Shown: in pieces, positions 25,215 to 38,143 of the stretch
How the letters are laid out: the number at the start of each line of letters is the position of its first letter
Position numbering within the stretch: the first letter of the stretch is position 1
NCBI GenBank assembly: GCA_973895155.1
Contig: OZ316893.1
Location: forward strand, 12,462,001-12,526,000
DNA length: 64,000 bases
DNA from: Marsupella aquatica
Lineage: Eukaryota > Marchantiophyta
Reading direction: 5' to 3'
Made by a program: the position numbers and the translations under genes
The notes under the pieces: model-generated
Database searches by the model: none
Seen by the model: the letters and a program-made list of their open reading frames with translations, nothing else
What the model was told of the DNA's origin: nothing

Positions 25215-25431
25215 CCTCACACGGAGGGACGGCCCTCGAAGCAGCGGGGAGGACTGTAGTAGTAGTAGTAGTAGTAGTAGTGACGGTAGAGGGACGGCCC
25301 TCGAAGCAGCGGGGAGGACTGTAGACTGTAGTAGTAGTAGTGGTGACGGTAGAGGGACGGCCCTCGAAGCAACGGGGAGGACTGTAGACTGTAGTAGTAG
25401 TAGTACTGACGGTAGAGGGACGGCGAAAGCG
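25215..25431. repeat. 63-bp tandem repeat with embedded GTA tracts
   Basis: GACGGTAGAGGGACGGCCCT starts near 25282 and 25345 and begins again near 25408; a related partial unit begins at about 25220. Each unit ends in a run of GTA/AGT triplets of variable length. Because 63 is a multiple of three, all six frames stay open across it, producing a 195-codon plus frame (25132-25719) and a 205-codon minus frame. I see no family signature in either. Confidence 0.85.
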
Positions 25432-25719
25432 AAAGACCTCCACTGTTTGTTTAGTTCGGCTGGCAATGCCTCTTGTGGCGCTCCAGAGAAGCGAGACATG
25501 ATTGCATCGCAGCACACTCTTTCGAGAGATCGACGAAAAGCCAGGCTGGTGCTGTGCAGACTGCGGAGTGCCGACTGCTGCGGAAGTGCGGGTCGTGTCC
25601 AATTTTTCGCAGACGGTGCGATATCATCCCCGATCGATCTGCAGCCCGACCTCCCCGATCGTCCCATGCTGGAGCGCAAGATGCACTTCAGACCGGGTGA
25701 TCGTGTTTGCGCTGATTGA

Positions 25720-26767
25720 CGACGACGCGGGCTGTAGCGAATGCATTTCTGGCTGTTGGATCAACGAGACGCAAGTGTGAGTTTCTTTTTCATCTTGAAG
25801 TTCCAAGGATCTGAGAGATCTTGGGACGTCCGTTCTTCGGGAAAGGCAGAGAAAGGCATTGCGGTATTATTGCACTTACGAACGGTTGTGTCGTTGTTGT
25901 CGTTGTTGTTGTTTAAGGATGGCTTGTTTAAAGATGCACTTATTAACGTAGAGTGTGCTGCGGATCGTTGGAATGAATTCGGCGCATCGCAGTTGCTACC
26001 ACTGTGTTTTTCTTCTCCTTCGCCTGAGTCGGGGAACTAGTGAACTCTCTCATATCATTTCTCGTCAACGAACAACATCAACGACCACGGGAAAGAAGGC
26101 GCGGGAGCGGGAAGGAACAAGACTTGAGTGGCGGTAAGGGCAGTCCGGTCTACGGCAGGCCGTCGAATCTGGAATATGCTCCAGTTTTAAACGTACTGTA
26201 TTTTGTCGAGAGGTTTGTCGAGAGGCGGTGGTCCTTTTACTTTGAAGTAGGGAAGGACAGCGAGGAAAAAAAAGGAAAGGAAGGGGGAAAGGAGCAGACG
26301 ACGACGAGAGGAGGAGGCCTTTCTCTTCTTCTTCAGTTCCATCTTGCTTGGTCTTCCCGGAACAGGTAGGCAGGAAGGCAGCTAGGAAGGCGGAGGGCAG
26401 GCATGCGGTCTGCGGGAGTGGCACGGAAGCAGGCAGGGGACTGTAGGTACTCTCGTTTCTTAGTTGTCCAAGTTTGGTAGAGTTAGAAGCGGCTTATTGA
26501 CATGGATGGCAAACAGCAGCAGCAGAGGTAGAGAAAGTGAGTCAAATCATGCATGGTCACGGGCGGCCTGGGAGGGAGAGATGGATGCAGGTTGTCTAAT
26601 GCTGTCCAGATGGCAATGAACTTCGGGAGCAGATTTCAGTAGAGATAACGTCGACAGAGGAAGAAGGGAAGAGGAAGGAAATTGTGGTAAGGGGCAGGGC
26701 TAGGCAGGGCAGGACAGGATAGGGCTTCGGATTCAATTAGTTTGCGACAGGCGGGCAGAACTGAGGT
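25720..26767 (+). promoter_or_regulatory. Upstream region and likely 5' leader of ARG1
   Basis: Purine-rich (GGAAGG, GGCAGG) from 26260 to 26760, ending at the ARG1 start codon. This asymmetry fits a leader on the plus strand. No clear TATA box. Short frames lack any family signature. Confidence 0.35.
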
Positions 26768-29700
26768 ATGGCGGACGCAGGGTCCGGGGGGCAGACGGTG
26801 TCCGCGGCGGGGCAGGCGGGACGTCGAGATCCATATGAGGTGCTTGGAGTCACTCGAGATGCCACGGATATACAAATCAAATCTGCATATCGAAAGCTGG
26901 CGTTGAAGTAAGAAAATAAATCAGAAAGAGTTTCCATCGCAGAAAATAATTAATTTCCACTCGGATAACTATACGAATTGTCTTTGGGGATCTTACAAAT
27001 ATAATTTTTTTGTAAATCAGTGGAATCACGTTCTTGTAGCCGTGGTTTGGACGTTCTCTCTTCCCTTCGCTTCACTGGAACAAATATTTGTCGACAGATT
27101 CTGTGTCGGTGTCACTCACCCCGTGTTATGTTTTCTCGCACCTCACAGTCCTAGATGAACCAAGTTGCAGTAATGTACCTTTAAAATGAGACGTATGAAG
27201 CACTAGTTGTGTACAGTCCAGCTCGTCAATTCCTTGTTTCCCGTCATGAATGGAGTGGGTTACTACACTGATCAGCTCTGCGGTCTTTTAGCATGAGGTT
27301 TGGATAGATATTGTTGAATTGGAATGGCGTCTTCCTCCTTCATCCTTCCGTCTAAAAGCTTGTAGGTTGGTGGGGGTCCAGCAATGTCTCTGTTCGATAA
27401 AGGTCCAAAGGCAACGGCTAAGACCCTTCGCTATTTTGTTCTCTGTTTTGTCAGTGCCTTTCGTTCCTAAATTTGATGATTTTGCAGGTATCACCCAGAC
27501 AAAAATACGAGTAATCCTGAAGCATCTGAATTGTTCAAAGAAGTTGCTTACTCCTATGGAATTCTCTCAGATCCAGAGAAACGGAGGCAGTATGATGCAG
27601 CCGGCTTCGAGGTATCTAAGCTGTTTAGCACTAGATACAAGCTTCAGTGTATTGTCAGAATTCTCCACACAGACAACGAGCGTCGCTTTCCAGATAGAAA
27701 GGGGGCGGGGGGGGGGGGGAAGGGCGATTTGTTTACCTCGTGCTGTGATCTCATTAGTTATGTCGCAGAATTTCTGCAGTATAGCGGTTTTAATTTCCCC
27801 TTGACCTTCTTCGTCACCTAAGACGCCCATTAGTTGGAACAAAAATAATACGAAATATAGTAGATGAGGTCATTCCTCATGCGCTGGCTATCCACCTTCG
27901 AAGCAATGATTGCATACAAAATTGCAATGAGATGGTAGATTAATTGATTTCTCAGGACTTATGTCGACATTGTTATTCCACATGACTAGGCCGTCGATCT
28001 TGATGGTATTGACATGGAGCTTGACCTGTCGAATCTTGGTACCGTAAATACTATGTTCGCGGCCCTGTTTAGGTGAATTTCTCTACTGTGTCACGGACCT
28101 TACGTTTTTGAAATGCATATCTACTCGATAATGTTCTCGTAATGCCGGTGGCTCTCCACGAGTAATGCCGGTGGCCATCCAGAAAATGATTTCTGTTCAC
28201 TTTGAAAGTTTGAACTCTTTATCGTCAAAAGTATTAACAGTTGGAACCATGACATTTGGGTTTTCGGTTCCCAGCAAGTTGGGTGTCCCCATCAAGACTA
28301 CCATCTCAGCAAACGTTCTTGAGGAGGCCCTTAATAACACAGTGACAGTCAGACCTTTGCCTTTGGGGCGTCCACTGAACGATAAGGTAAACGATTTCCT
28401 AAAGGAAGGTTCGCATAGACTTTGTCTTGAAATGAACTCAGAATGCTGGGACCATGCCTCGTTCCTAAGTGGACAGATCTTGCTGCTATATTCTGTCATA
28501 GTGAGGTGTGCGTTTGGTGACGACATCTCAGGTCGAGAAGCAAGGCGCACACTTCTATGGTGTGACTGTCACTGAAGCCCAAGCAGAGGCGGGAGTTGTT
28601 GTCCGTGTGATTTCCGCTGCCCAAAGTAAATTCAAGGTAGTGGATTTTGATTTTGATTTTGATTTTTTCATTGAGGCCATCTCGGAGTTCCATGTTTCTC
28701 ATTCTTTCTGTATAATGTGTTATGGTCGGAATGTATCAATTAAGCTCATTTGCCTTGGATGCTGTGAACAGCTTCTCTACTTCGAGCCTGAGGAGCATGG
28801 TGGTCTCGGATTGGCTTTGCAGGTACTCCAGTCTCCATACGATTTCTGTTTATTTACGAAAAGGTTGTCAGGCATTTATGTTATGTGCTGAGTATTGACT
28901 TAACTGTAGACCTTCTTGGAAAGTTTTGAGAAATGATTGAAGAGTACGGAAATCCTTTCCAGCTGACTGTTGTTTGGCTCATTTAACAGGAGGATAGTGT
29001 GAAGACTGGAAAAGTGACATCGGCTGGATTTTACTTTCTACATTTTCAAGTGTATCGCTTGGACCCAACTGTTAATGCTGTGAGTATCCCTGCTGAAGCT
29101 AATCAAACGTTCATAGTTGACAATTGCACTTAGCAACACGTAGGGCTAGCTTTTCTGATGCCCAAGCGATAACTTCTGTGTTTTTTTGCATGAAGGGCAC
29201 GTGTGCGTAAAATTGTAACAGTAGTGTGCAGGACATAATGCCATCACAACATGGACTAGGAAGACTGGCCCTATTTACTGGATAAAATCAGGATTTATGT
29301 GGACGACGAAATCTGGGCTTCACGGATAGATTTGAAGGCTGAGAAGATATTTGAAGATGATGTTTGGCTTTTTTGGGAAGATCTACATACTAAGACAGTC
29401 ATACTTTAGATTTCCTGAAGACTCGGGTTTTTCCTGCAGCTAGCTATTGCTAAAGATCCAGATGCAGCTTTCTTCAAGAAGTTAGAAGGGCTCCAACCTG
29501 TTGAGATGTCTGAGCTGAAAGCTGGGCCACACTATTTTGCTGTCTATGGTACGCAAACTTCCATTGAGGTTCTTAAAATCTTGCCAGAAAATTGAAGTTA
29601 AGAAGTTTACCTTGACGGGGGGACCGGATAAACTGGAGGCCAGTTGTTCTCGTGTGGAACTTTACTTCGTGAGCATTGCGTCAAAATGGATCTTGCGCTC

Positions 29701-30608
29701 ACTGTTGATGAATACAGTGAAGATTGGCCTCTACTTGACCCCGATTGTACTATTCGCCTCAGGTGACAATTTCTTCAAGAGTGCAAGCTACACGATAGAA
29801 GCTATTTGTGCAGACTCCTTTAAAGAATCTTGTGAAAAGCTAAAGGAGGTAGAGCAACAAATTCTAGCAAAGAGAAACGAGCTTCGGCAGTTTGAATTGG
29901 AGTATAGAGAGGTACTCATTCTACCCCTGCTGACTTAGGGATTTTGGAAAGGAGGATGCGTTAGTTACTGCACTGTAGTGATAAATATATGAAGGGAAAG
30001 TCAGGGGATCGAGTGGAGAAAATGATTTACTTGATGTGAAGATTGTGTGCGAGTCGTTTTAATCTCGTCTGCCCATTCCTCTACATAGTGCAGTTACATG
30101 TAATTGACAAAAATTTAGGAACGTGTTTGTGATTTTTGTCTCCTTAACTGGTCGGGTTTCTGCAGGTCTTAGCTCGGTTCACAGCAGTGACGACCAGATA
30201 TGCTCAGGAGAAAACTTCCGTAAGTTTTTGTGAATGTTCCTACTGGTTCCGATAACAATTTTGAATTTCGTTCAATAATATTTAATGAGAGCATTTTCAA
30301 TTCTGGTGATATCTCCACCGCAGGAAGCTGACATAGTGTTCTTGGTTTTCCAGGTGGATGAGCTTTTAAAATCACGTGACAAGATACATGATTCATTCAC
30401 GGCAAACCCATCTCCAAAGAGAACCAGTAGCGGTGATTCTAAAACTGCGAAGCCTGTTAAAGAAGGTAGTGAGGACGAGGGGGTATCTGAAGATGTGCCA
30501 ACAGATTCTAAAGACAAAGACAAAGACAAAGACAAAGACAAGGATAGATCTAAGTCAAGTAAGAAAAAATGGAATCTTTTTTCTAAAGGTGATGGCAAGG
30601 TTCCGTGA
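26768..30608 (+). CDS. ARG1: ARG1/ARL-type DnaJ protein (altered response to gravity)
   Basis: Peripheral membrane J-domain co-chaperone; in Arabidopsis ARG1 acts in early gravity signal transduction. I place eleven exons on GT-AG borders: 26768-26907, 27488-27611, 27990-28072, 28275-28386, 28532-28636, 28772-28822, 28990-29079, 29440-29548, 29763-29911, 30166-30219 and 30354-30608. They join in one frame to 424 codons including the stop (Arabidopsis about 410). The J domain spans about residues 18-88 with the HPD motif at 49-51. The ARG1-specific central region follows ([62 protein letters not shown]). A coiled coil starts at [20 protein letters not shown]. The C-terminus is charged, with a Lys-Asp repeat encoded by tandem AAAGAC hexamers, and ends near a [10 protein letters not shown] basic tail. 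Start ATG is the first in frame with the J domain. The gene appears intact. Confidence 0.95.
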
Positions 30609-31640
30609 CCAGTTGTCAATAGCAAACATTGTGTGATTATAGAACCCCTGGAGCCATCCACCAGATATTAATTCCCAAATCGAAACCTTAGCTTCTGACC
30701 TCTGTGCCTCAGGACACTTACGGGCTTGGATAGAATGTGCCTGTTCATATCGTGAAATCTCAGATCCAGTTTCTCATCTATCTCTTCAAGATGGACCCAC
30801 TGAAGATACCATTTTCCTTGTCTCTAACGAGGCACTCTCGTGAAGTGGTTTTACCGATTGGCTTTTGACTGTGTGACCTCCCCCCCCCCTTCTCCCTATC
30901 TTTGTGAAGCCACATGTTCTGAAGTAGAAGAGCGCGTGATAGTAGTTCTCTAAATAATACTTATTTAAAGATTCTGTGGTTTAGTGTGGGAGATTCTGAG
31001 GGACGATGTCGGTTAGGTTCACCTTCAAAGCTTGAAAGCTCTATTCCGTCGCCCTAAACCTCGAGAAACACTTGTTGTAGATTATACAACGAGCTATTTC
31101 TTGTGATAGAAAATCTCTGATTCAATGTCAAAGCTTTGTGGAGGAACCTCCATCCTCTTTTACGCACTTACCTGTTATGTTTGCTATGTCCCTCTGTTGA
31201 GCTACAGCCACATCAGTAGTCATTAATTAGACGTACAAACTGTTCTTGCTGCCTTTATTTCAGAGGCATTGATGTCCATGTCTGTAACGGGTAGATCTAA
31301 GAATTTGAGGCGGTTCTAAGGGTCTTATCCCTCGTCATATGGATCAGCATAGATGTATTATTCATATTTTTTCGGAATCTAGCAGAACCGATTTGTGCCT
31401 TCGCATTTTATTTATTTTCTGTGTCAAAGCGCTCTCAAGCTATTGTGGTTGATTGACTTTACTCCATTTAATTTAATAGTAAGTGAAAGCCGAATGAAGG
31501 GCCAAATAAGTGAAAGTTTTTTTTGAACTGCAGCCTGGTGGTAAATGTCTCGTCGCCTGGATTGGAAATGTCTACTGTTACCTTTATGCAAGGTAAGTGT
31601 GGAGCAGATCAAACCATGAATCTCCCTCTTGCTCATGAAG
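30609..31640. other. Downstream of ARG1, 3' untranslated region and beyond
   Basis: No reading frame with a domain. The proximal few hundred bases probably form the ARG1 3' UTR. A C-run lies near 30881. I could not pick a poly(A) signal with confidence. Confidence 0.4.
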
Positions 31641-31647
31641 GATGTCG

Positions 31648-31930
31648 GACCCCTAGTTTCTCTTTGCAAACAAAGAGCAAGGGCTGGCTGGTTTGTCTTC
31701 AACTCACCAAGGTACCCAGTGCAAAGAAGGATTTCGAAGTCCTAGTTTTCCTTTGCGACAGAGAGCGACTACTGGCTGGCCTGTCGTTCACTCACCTGAG
31801 TCATCACTACCTAGTGCTCGTGAAGTTGTGGGACCCCTGGTTTTTCTTTGCAACGAATAGCGACAACTGGTTGGTTTGTCTTCAGCTCACCTGCAGGTCA
31901 TACGCTGGGAAGCATTGTCCCGCGGTCCTT
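31648..31930. repeat. Degenerate tandem repeat of about 90-94 bp, three copies
   Basis: Copies start at about 31651, 31741 and 31835 with CCCTAGTTTCTCTTTGC, CCTAGTTTTCCTTTGC and CCCTGGTTTTTCTTTGC. Each continues with GGCTGG-like and TTTGTCTTCAACTCACC-like phrases. The copies are substantially diverged, so this is an old array. The plus frame 31523-31969 is a by-product of it. Confidence 0.7.
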
Positions 31931-34012
31931 GGAGGAGCCTTTCATGATTTGATGCTTCTTTACCAATGACAGATCAGCTTGTCTCAGGAGCACCAATGAA
32001 GTCCTCAAATATTAACTGGCGTATCCTGGAAAGATCACTCGTGCGCTGGTAATTTGGCGATGCCATGTGGTATTGCGTTGGTTTGCTAGGTCTTGCTTCT
32101 TAGTTGGGCGCTGTGTAACACCTACGTTGCATTGGAGTTTACTTGGAAAGCGAAATTGGGTAGTCACCGTGCGAGGGTACAGAGCAGACGTTTCACTTGT
32201 CTCGATTTTGTGCTTCGATTGACTCCGATGACTGGACGGCAATGACTTCTTGTCAGCAGAGTTGAGCAGATCATATCCTGTCAGTTTTTTGGATTTCTTC
32301 TACAGCTTTCGTGCTATTCAGTCATGATTTCTGGCATTGTTGCCAGGGTTGAGTGCATAGAATTATGCACGGAGGAGAACAGGAGCATTGAATAAAATGG
32401 ATATCGATTTAATTTCCTTTTCTTCTATGTTCCAGTTTTCTATGTACATCTTTTTCATGTGAGATACTTGTTTGAGTGTTCATTTGTTTTAAGAAAACAG
32501 TTGGTGCTATCTAGGGCATGGCGTCTATGGCAATCAAGGCTATAGAAGATGCTTTTACTTGAGCGATGTATTTGCTTGACTCGTGGTTATCACCTAGAAT
32601 TGTTTAGCTCGTAGTGGTCATTGTTGACATGTAGTGATTTCTGTGGCCATTTAAAGCCAGTCTTAACAGCTGGCCAACGGGTTGTTGTAAATTTGGTTGC
32701 CCCAGTCAACGAGCCCCAGGTTGAGGCCGTGGATGTTGTTTGAGACTGTTGTCTTGAGTCGTTCTCTGAGTAGGTGTTCGTTTATAGATGGTAGGTGATC
32801 GAGTGGGCGGAAAGGCCCTTGGAATTTGGTAGGAGCTACACAAGCCGTCGGTCATGATTTGGCTACCATTTTCTGCAACTATTGCATTTAATCAGGCAAG
32901 GCCATTCCATCTTGCAGAAATGAGCTTCTTTTGAAGTACTGATCTGAGTATTTCCTCCCGAAAATATCATTGACCAGTGAAGTACTCATTATGATTTTCG
33001 CAATCTGCACTTATAATTATCAGTAGTAGTTCAGTGTTCGCATGTGAGGGGCAGCTTTCCTTCATAGATTCTGTTTACGAAAATTATTTTTACTCGAAAC
33101 AGAAGCAATGAAATATGTACGTATTTCTCTCAATCCTATGCGTTTTGAATGCAGTGTTTCTCTATTTCAGTATTGCCGTGACACGTGATCGGAAACGGAA
33201 CGTTGGCCAAATATTCTGGTTTTTCCCCCAGAGTGAAGATTTGCTTTGCAGATAATTAGTGAGCCTCTCCAAGGCCCGGCTCTTTAGCTACTCTGCCATA
33301 TTGGGTTTCATTGAAGGATTGATTGCATATCTTCCGACTACAATGTATTCACTGAACTTTGTATTGCGTAGAAGACTATCAAGATCAGTTTAGAAATGTT
33401 GGTGTGGCCAACGGGATTGCTGTGAAAGGGAACGGGTGTGAAGAATGTCGCTCACTTATCATTGTTTGATGATGTACTCTCCTATTCCCTATGTTAAAGG
33501 TCTCCTCACAGAAGATCATGATATACGAAGTAGATTCCAGGTTTTACCCTAAGAGCTCTACCCCGACGTCTCATTGCATGTCGATGAGGAGTAGCTGCGA
33601 CATACATGAACATGTCTGTATAATCAACTGAAGATTTTAGTCAAGAGAAGCCCAAAATGTAAACACTTGTAAGAGTTTTATCGTGGGTACCTTAAGGATG
33701 AAAATTTGTCCTTGCATTCAATTGTTCACAAAATCAAACACGAGATGCTAGCCAAGAAAACTGCATTGGATACCACAAGTTTGAAATGATACTGACCATA
33801 TTCTCTAACAGCAGTCTCACTGCCATGCATTGTGCTCGACTCTTGTTTCCCCCACAATCCTCCTTATCAAACGTTTTTCTTCCTTCGCACTCTCCTGTGC
33901 CTGCAATTTGCAATGTGAACTGCATATTTGCAATGTGAACTGCATTCCATGGCAGCAACACGTATTGCAATGCTTAGGGCCCAACTTCTGTGTTTCTTTA
34001 TTGCACTCCTTC
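31931..34012. other. Intergenic stretch without a gene
   Basis: No supported reading frame. A short direct doubling of TTTGCAATGTGAACTGCAT occurs at about 33905-33945. Confidence 0.4.
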
Positions 34013-34118
34013 GTGCTTGCAGTTATCATCGTCGACCTCATTCCAAGTGCATAACACTAGCGACAGTGCTTGCAGTTATCATCATCGACCTCATTCCAAG
34101 TGCATAACACTAGCTACA
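34013..34118. repeat. 53-bp tandem duplication
   Basis: GTGCTTGCAGTTATCATC starts at 34013 and 34066. Both copies contain GACCTCATTCCAAGTGCATA. They differ at only a few positions. Confidence 0.85.
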
Positions 34119-34436
34119 GCACACCAACACCTGACTTTTGTCTTTATTTCCACATGCCAGAATCTTTCTGTGTCTACTTCACAAATTTTGAATGCAACTC
34201 ATTATTTCCTCCCTACCTGCAACACTTATCTTTTGACCACCGTTCCTTTGACCATATTTTGTGGACCTCATTCTAAGTGCATAACACTTGCAACACACTG
34301 ATACCTTTTGTGTTTTCTTTCGGCTGCCAGCCCTTTCTCTGTTTACTTCACTCAGTCCACATTTTCCGTATGCAACCATTCCTTTCCTCCCTACCCGCAA
34401 CACTTCTCTTTTGACTATCTTTTGCATCAATTGCTG
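34087..34436. repeat. About 177-bp tandem duplication overlapping the 53-bp repeat
   Basis: Copy A begins GACCTCATTCCAAGTGCATA at 34087; copy B begins GACCTCATTCTAAGTGCATA at 34264. Matching continues through TTTCCTCCCTACCTGCAACA against TTTCCTCCCTACCCGCAACA. The copies are moderately diverged, and each holds one AAGTGCA heptamer. Confidence 0.75.
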
Positions 34437-34687
34437 AGACACATCAACACTTTACCCAATGCGCCTCCATTGTAGCACCCAAACCCCAGTCCCAAAGGTC
34501 TTGCTCCTACTTCATACTTTTGTAGGGCTTGTCCTGAGCTTCGCAACAGTGCTACTAACTTCGCAAGAGCCTTCCTGGATACTGAGACATTGCTTTGAGA
34601 GTGCAACCCTGGTTTTGCAGGATACCAGTTGCACTAACAGTCCGGGTGCATCAGGACCAACCTTCTCAGGTTGTTACCTGTGTAGGA

Positions 34688-34925
34688 AGCCAACCAACCT
34701 CTGCTAATGCTTCCATACTAGTGCCTGATCCTTAAGACTCTCTCTAGGATTCATGTGCTAACCAGTCACTTGGCTTGAGCATTGGTTTTGGAGTTGAGCC
34801 CATGGTTCACTTGTGTGCCTGGTGGGTGAGGGACCCAAACAGGGTGAGGGACCCAAACATACGCCCCTCATATGCTTTTGGTGACCTACCACCCATTGAC
34901 CAGCTTTGGTCCTCTGGTTTCAACT
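34688..34925. repeat. Dispersed repeat shared with 12.83-13.11 kb
   Basis: AAGCCAACCAACCTCTGC and, further on, GACCTACCACCCATTGACCA with CTTTGGTCC parallel GCCAACCAACCTCCCG and GACCTGCTACCCCGGACCAG with CTTAGGTCC at 12.83-13.10 kb. The spacing differs because of the local duplication at 12.87 kb. There is also a 17-bp doubling of GTGAGGGACCCAAACA at 34827-34860. Confidence 0.5.
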
Positions 34926-35586
34926 CTTCACCCAAAGATTCAAACGACCGTTACTTTAGTCAAGGAACTCAACTACTCTACCACTTAGCTCCAATGTCAC
35001 TTACTCCAACACCGAGCTCCTCTATAGTCAAGGCACCAGGATGGTCATTCGGAATGGGCTAAGTATATGGAGACTATAGAGCAAGGGAGCTTTACACTAG
35101 CAAGGGCAATTAGGCTGAGCTAAGGTCGTGCATAAGGGACTAGGACTAGCAAAGGAGCTGTTTGGGCCAAGAGCAAGTCCGGGCTCAAGGCGGGTCTTCT
35201 GACGGACTCAGAGTTTTGAGGGCTTAGTGAGAGCTCCTCACAGGCCTAAGTGCAATGAAGGATGACTCATGCAAAGCAGACACTTATCACATGAGCTAGT
35301 GGAGGGACACGGGCAGGGCCACCCCGGACCTCCAACGGATAATGAGTCTTGAGGACCTGGGCATGCCCCTTGTCCTCCTTGTGACAATGCGCATGAGAAC
35401 CTTGTTGTCGCGGTGACAATGCGCTAAGACACTTTCTCTACATATGTCTAACAAGGAAGTTATAGGTCGAGCAAGTTTGCTTCGTGCCCAGTCAACTTGG
35501 TTGGAGTCCAGGTGGGGGGCCAATAATAGGGGACCAAAGTTGGTCCCGGGGTGTCAAGTCACCAAAAACAGATATGAGGGGTGTGG
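34858..35586. repeat. Inverted repeat arms about 60-70 bp, 600 bp apart
   Basis: Left arm: CCCCTCATATGCTTTTGGTG then GACC...CCAGCTTTGGTCC (about 34862-34915). Right arm in reverse complement: CCCCTCATATCTGTTTTTGG then TGACTTGACACCCCGGGACC with AACTTTGGTCC (35538-35585 and inward). The arms match well apart from small gaps. It may be a decayed TIR element or two opposed copies of one repeat. Confidence 0.5.
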
Positions 35587-35589
35587 TGA

Positions 35590-38140
35590 CTCTCTGAGCG
35601 GGCCAGGGGCGAGCTAAGTCTGGAAGCGCAAAAATCTCACTACTAAGGGGAGATACCAAACTGAAATAACAATATCTCCTCAACAAGAATTGCGATGGGG
35701 GCTTATTGGGTGCATTGAAAAGATCTCAATGAGTGCTTCCTCCTCATGATATCAGCTAGGTCTTGGAGTGATTTAGGTCCTCACAGTTTGCGTGAGCTAT
35801 CCCGCTCACTTGCTGATCTTACCGAAATAGCAGCCAATCCGCATTTGGTTCCCATGGTAGCTTGCATTGGAGCGGCATGGCAAAGTAGGCCTTGGTGTCG
35901 AGGTCCATGTTTATCATGCCCTCAAGACCCGTTGAGTTGATTACAGGAGTTAGGACTAGGCTAGTTTTGGCGCTTGGGACAACTTTGAGAGAAGCTAGCT
36001 ATTTGGGCCATGAACATATCCTGGAGGTAGGGCGGTCAGCCAATGACGAACAGAAAGCAAAGAAGCTTGGATAGCACCCAAAAGAGGGGTTGTTTTGGAC
36101 AAACAATGAACTTGTGTCAGTTAACCTGCTTCAGCTTATAGCAAGGCGGTGCAGGCCTGGGAGCTATATCTACTGACCTACTTACTAACAACTATTGAGC
36201 TTGCTGCAAGACAATGATTTAGGGTTTTGAGAGTGCTACTAATTACTTAGTTACCAGTTGGCTTGTTTGCTTGTGCAGACTTTAGAGGCCATTGAGCCAC
36301 GTCTGTGTTGAGGAACGTGTGCGTCATCGTATGGTTATTGCCACAAATGCCCGGGCGCAGATGGTGATATGGGCACTAGGTTCCTTGCTGGAAGAGTTCC
36401 ATGTTGGCGCTTGGATACTCGAAGTACCTAGGCCAATGTACTAAGTTTGGTGAGGGCGCTGGATGGCTGGACTTTGCTGTATGGCTAAACCATGGAAACT
36501 GTGTTGAATCCGATTGTCAAATTATTTCAGCAATTGTACCAGAGTTCAACCATATGCAATAACTTAGACCAATCAGTTTGCATACTTTTCTAGTACCAAT
36601 TTAACATTCTCAGTCTAGTTATCAGTTGAGAATAATAAGCAAAGCTTCTTAAACCGCCACTAGCCAAGACAAAAATGTGGTTACATAGTTTTCACCATTT
36701 TTAGTACTTTTTCCCAAATTGTGGAGCAAAGTCTCATGGTAGAGGTGAGGAATGTGAAAAAGTGAGAAGTTTTGGACACTCCTTTTATATGGCCCGTGGT
36801 GATAGTGCCCTCTTGTGAAAAACTTCTTTGAGATTTTGGCAAAACATTTGGGTTCTCGGTCAGATAACAGTTCTTAGACATTCCGGATTTATGCCAAAAG
36901 ACATGCTTGAAAAACAAGTATTCTACTTGGATTGCGTTCTCCTTTAAGTGCAGGGGAAGAAGGATCACATGCATCTTGGAGGATCAGTCCACAACAGTGA
37001 GGATTAAATCATATCCCCCCAACTTTGGGCAAGTTGGTAATGAGATCCATTAAGCCCTAGGTACAGTAGTTGACTAAGCCATTTTGACTAACTACTGTGG
37101 CTCATCTTAACCAAATCCCGTGTCTTCATAGCCTGTCAATCATGGGATTTGCCCATCCTATCTTATACTTATCTAATAATATAAACTCCTGGACAAACAA
37201 CTTATGGGGAAACTCATGCCATCGCATCTACTTGGGAGAAAATTTGGGTTTGGGACAAAAGTAAGTCACCCATGCTAACCCATGACTATTGTGATCTAAG
37301 GTGATTCCATCAAGTAAATGTACCATTGCTTTATAGCATAGCTGATGCAATGCATTTCTCATTCATGTGGTGACCATTTATTTTCCGGCTTGACTGATCA
37401 ACTATTCTATTAGCCTTTTGTCTTGATTGATGAACCTTCTTGGCCAAGTTATACAAAATACAATGAAAACCCAAATTTCCCGCAGCCAAAAAACAAATCC
37501 AAGGAAAAAAACCAGACAGGATCGCAATTCCGAATTCCAGGGATTAACATGATTTTTTGACTGACAATAAGAGGCAAAAATAAAATGAATCTGAAAGCGC
37601 CCCATTCACTTTACCTGTGGGATTTCCCAACTATGCTTCGCCTTCAGAATACTTGTGTCAAACAATTAAACCTGATAATAGATTAAAGTGCCAGGTCGGG
37701 TTTGCAATCCAAGACAACCTTTCGTGAAAATCACTTCGGCTCCATCAAACAAAGTTTTCAGCAACATGTCATTGCATGCTGCGCGAAGCCAGCAAGTTTA
37801 TAAGTTACGTACATCACCGAATCCAGAAGTGGATAAGACGGTAGGCAACTGTCGCAGTTGCTTAACGTAAACCCTTGAGTTCATAATATAAGCGTATCTT
37901 GTAGCTTGGATGCTACACAAATAAATGGAATCGTAGACGCTCCTTCATCCGTCCTCCAGTAACGTGACCAGCAAATCCCAATGAACTCGCATCTTTCCAA
38001 AATGTCTTAATTGACTTGGACGAATGCAAACTCTAACCCCTCACAATCAATCAAAGCTTCTTCGCCTCTGACATAACCAGCAGTAAATAAAATCCACATC
38101 TCTCCAAAGTTTACCGATCGAATAACCAACTGCAAACACA
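35590..38140. other. Intergenic stretch without a gene
   Basis: No domain-bearing frame and no clear repeat. The frames here are short and without family signatures. Confidence 0.4.
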
Positions 38141-38143
38141 CAC

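Noticed and set aside
25062-25719. Frames of 173, 195 and 205 codons on both strands
   Set aside because: The 63-bp repeat keeps every frame open; no family signature or splice structure supports any of them.
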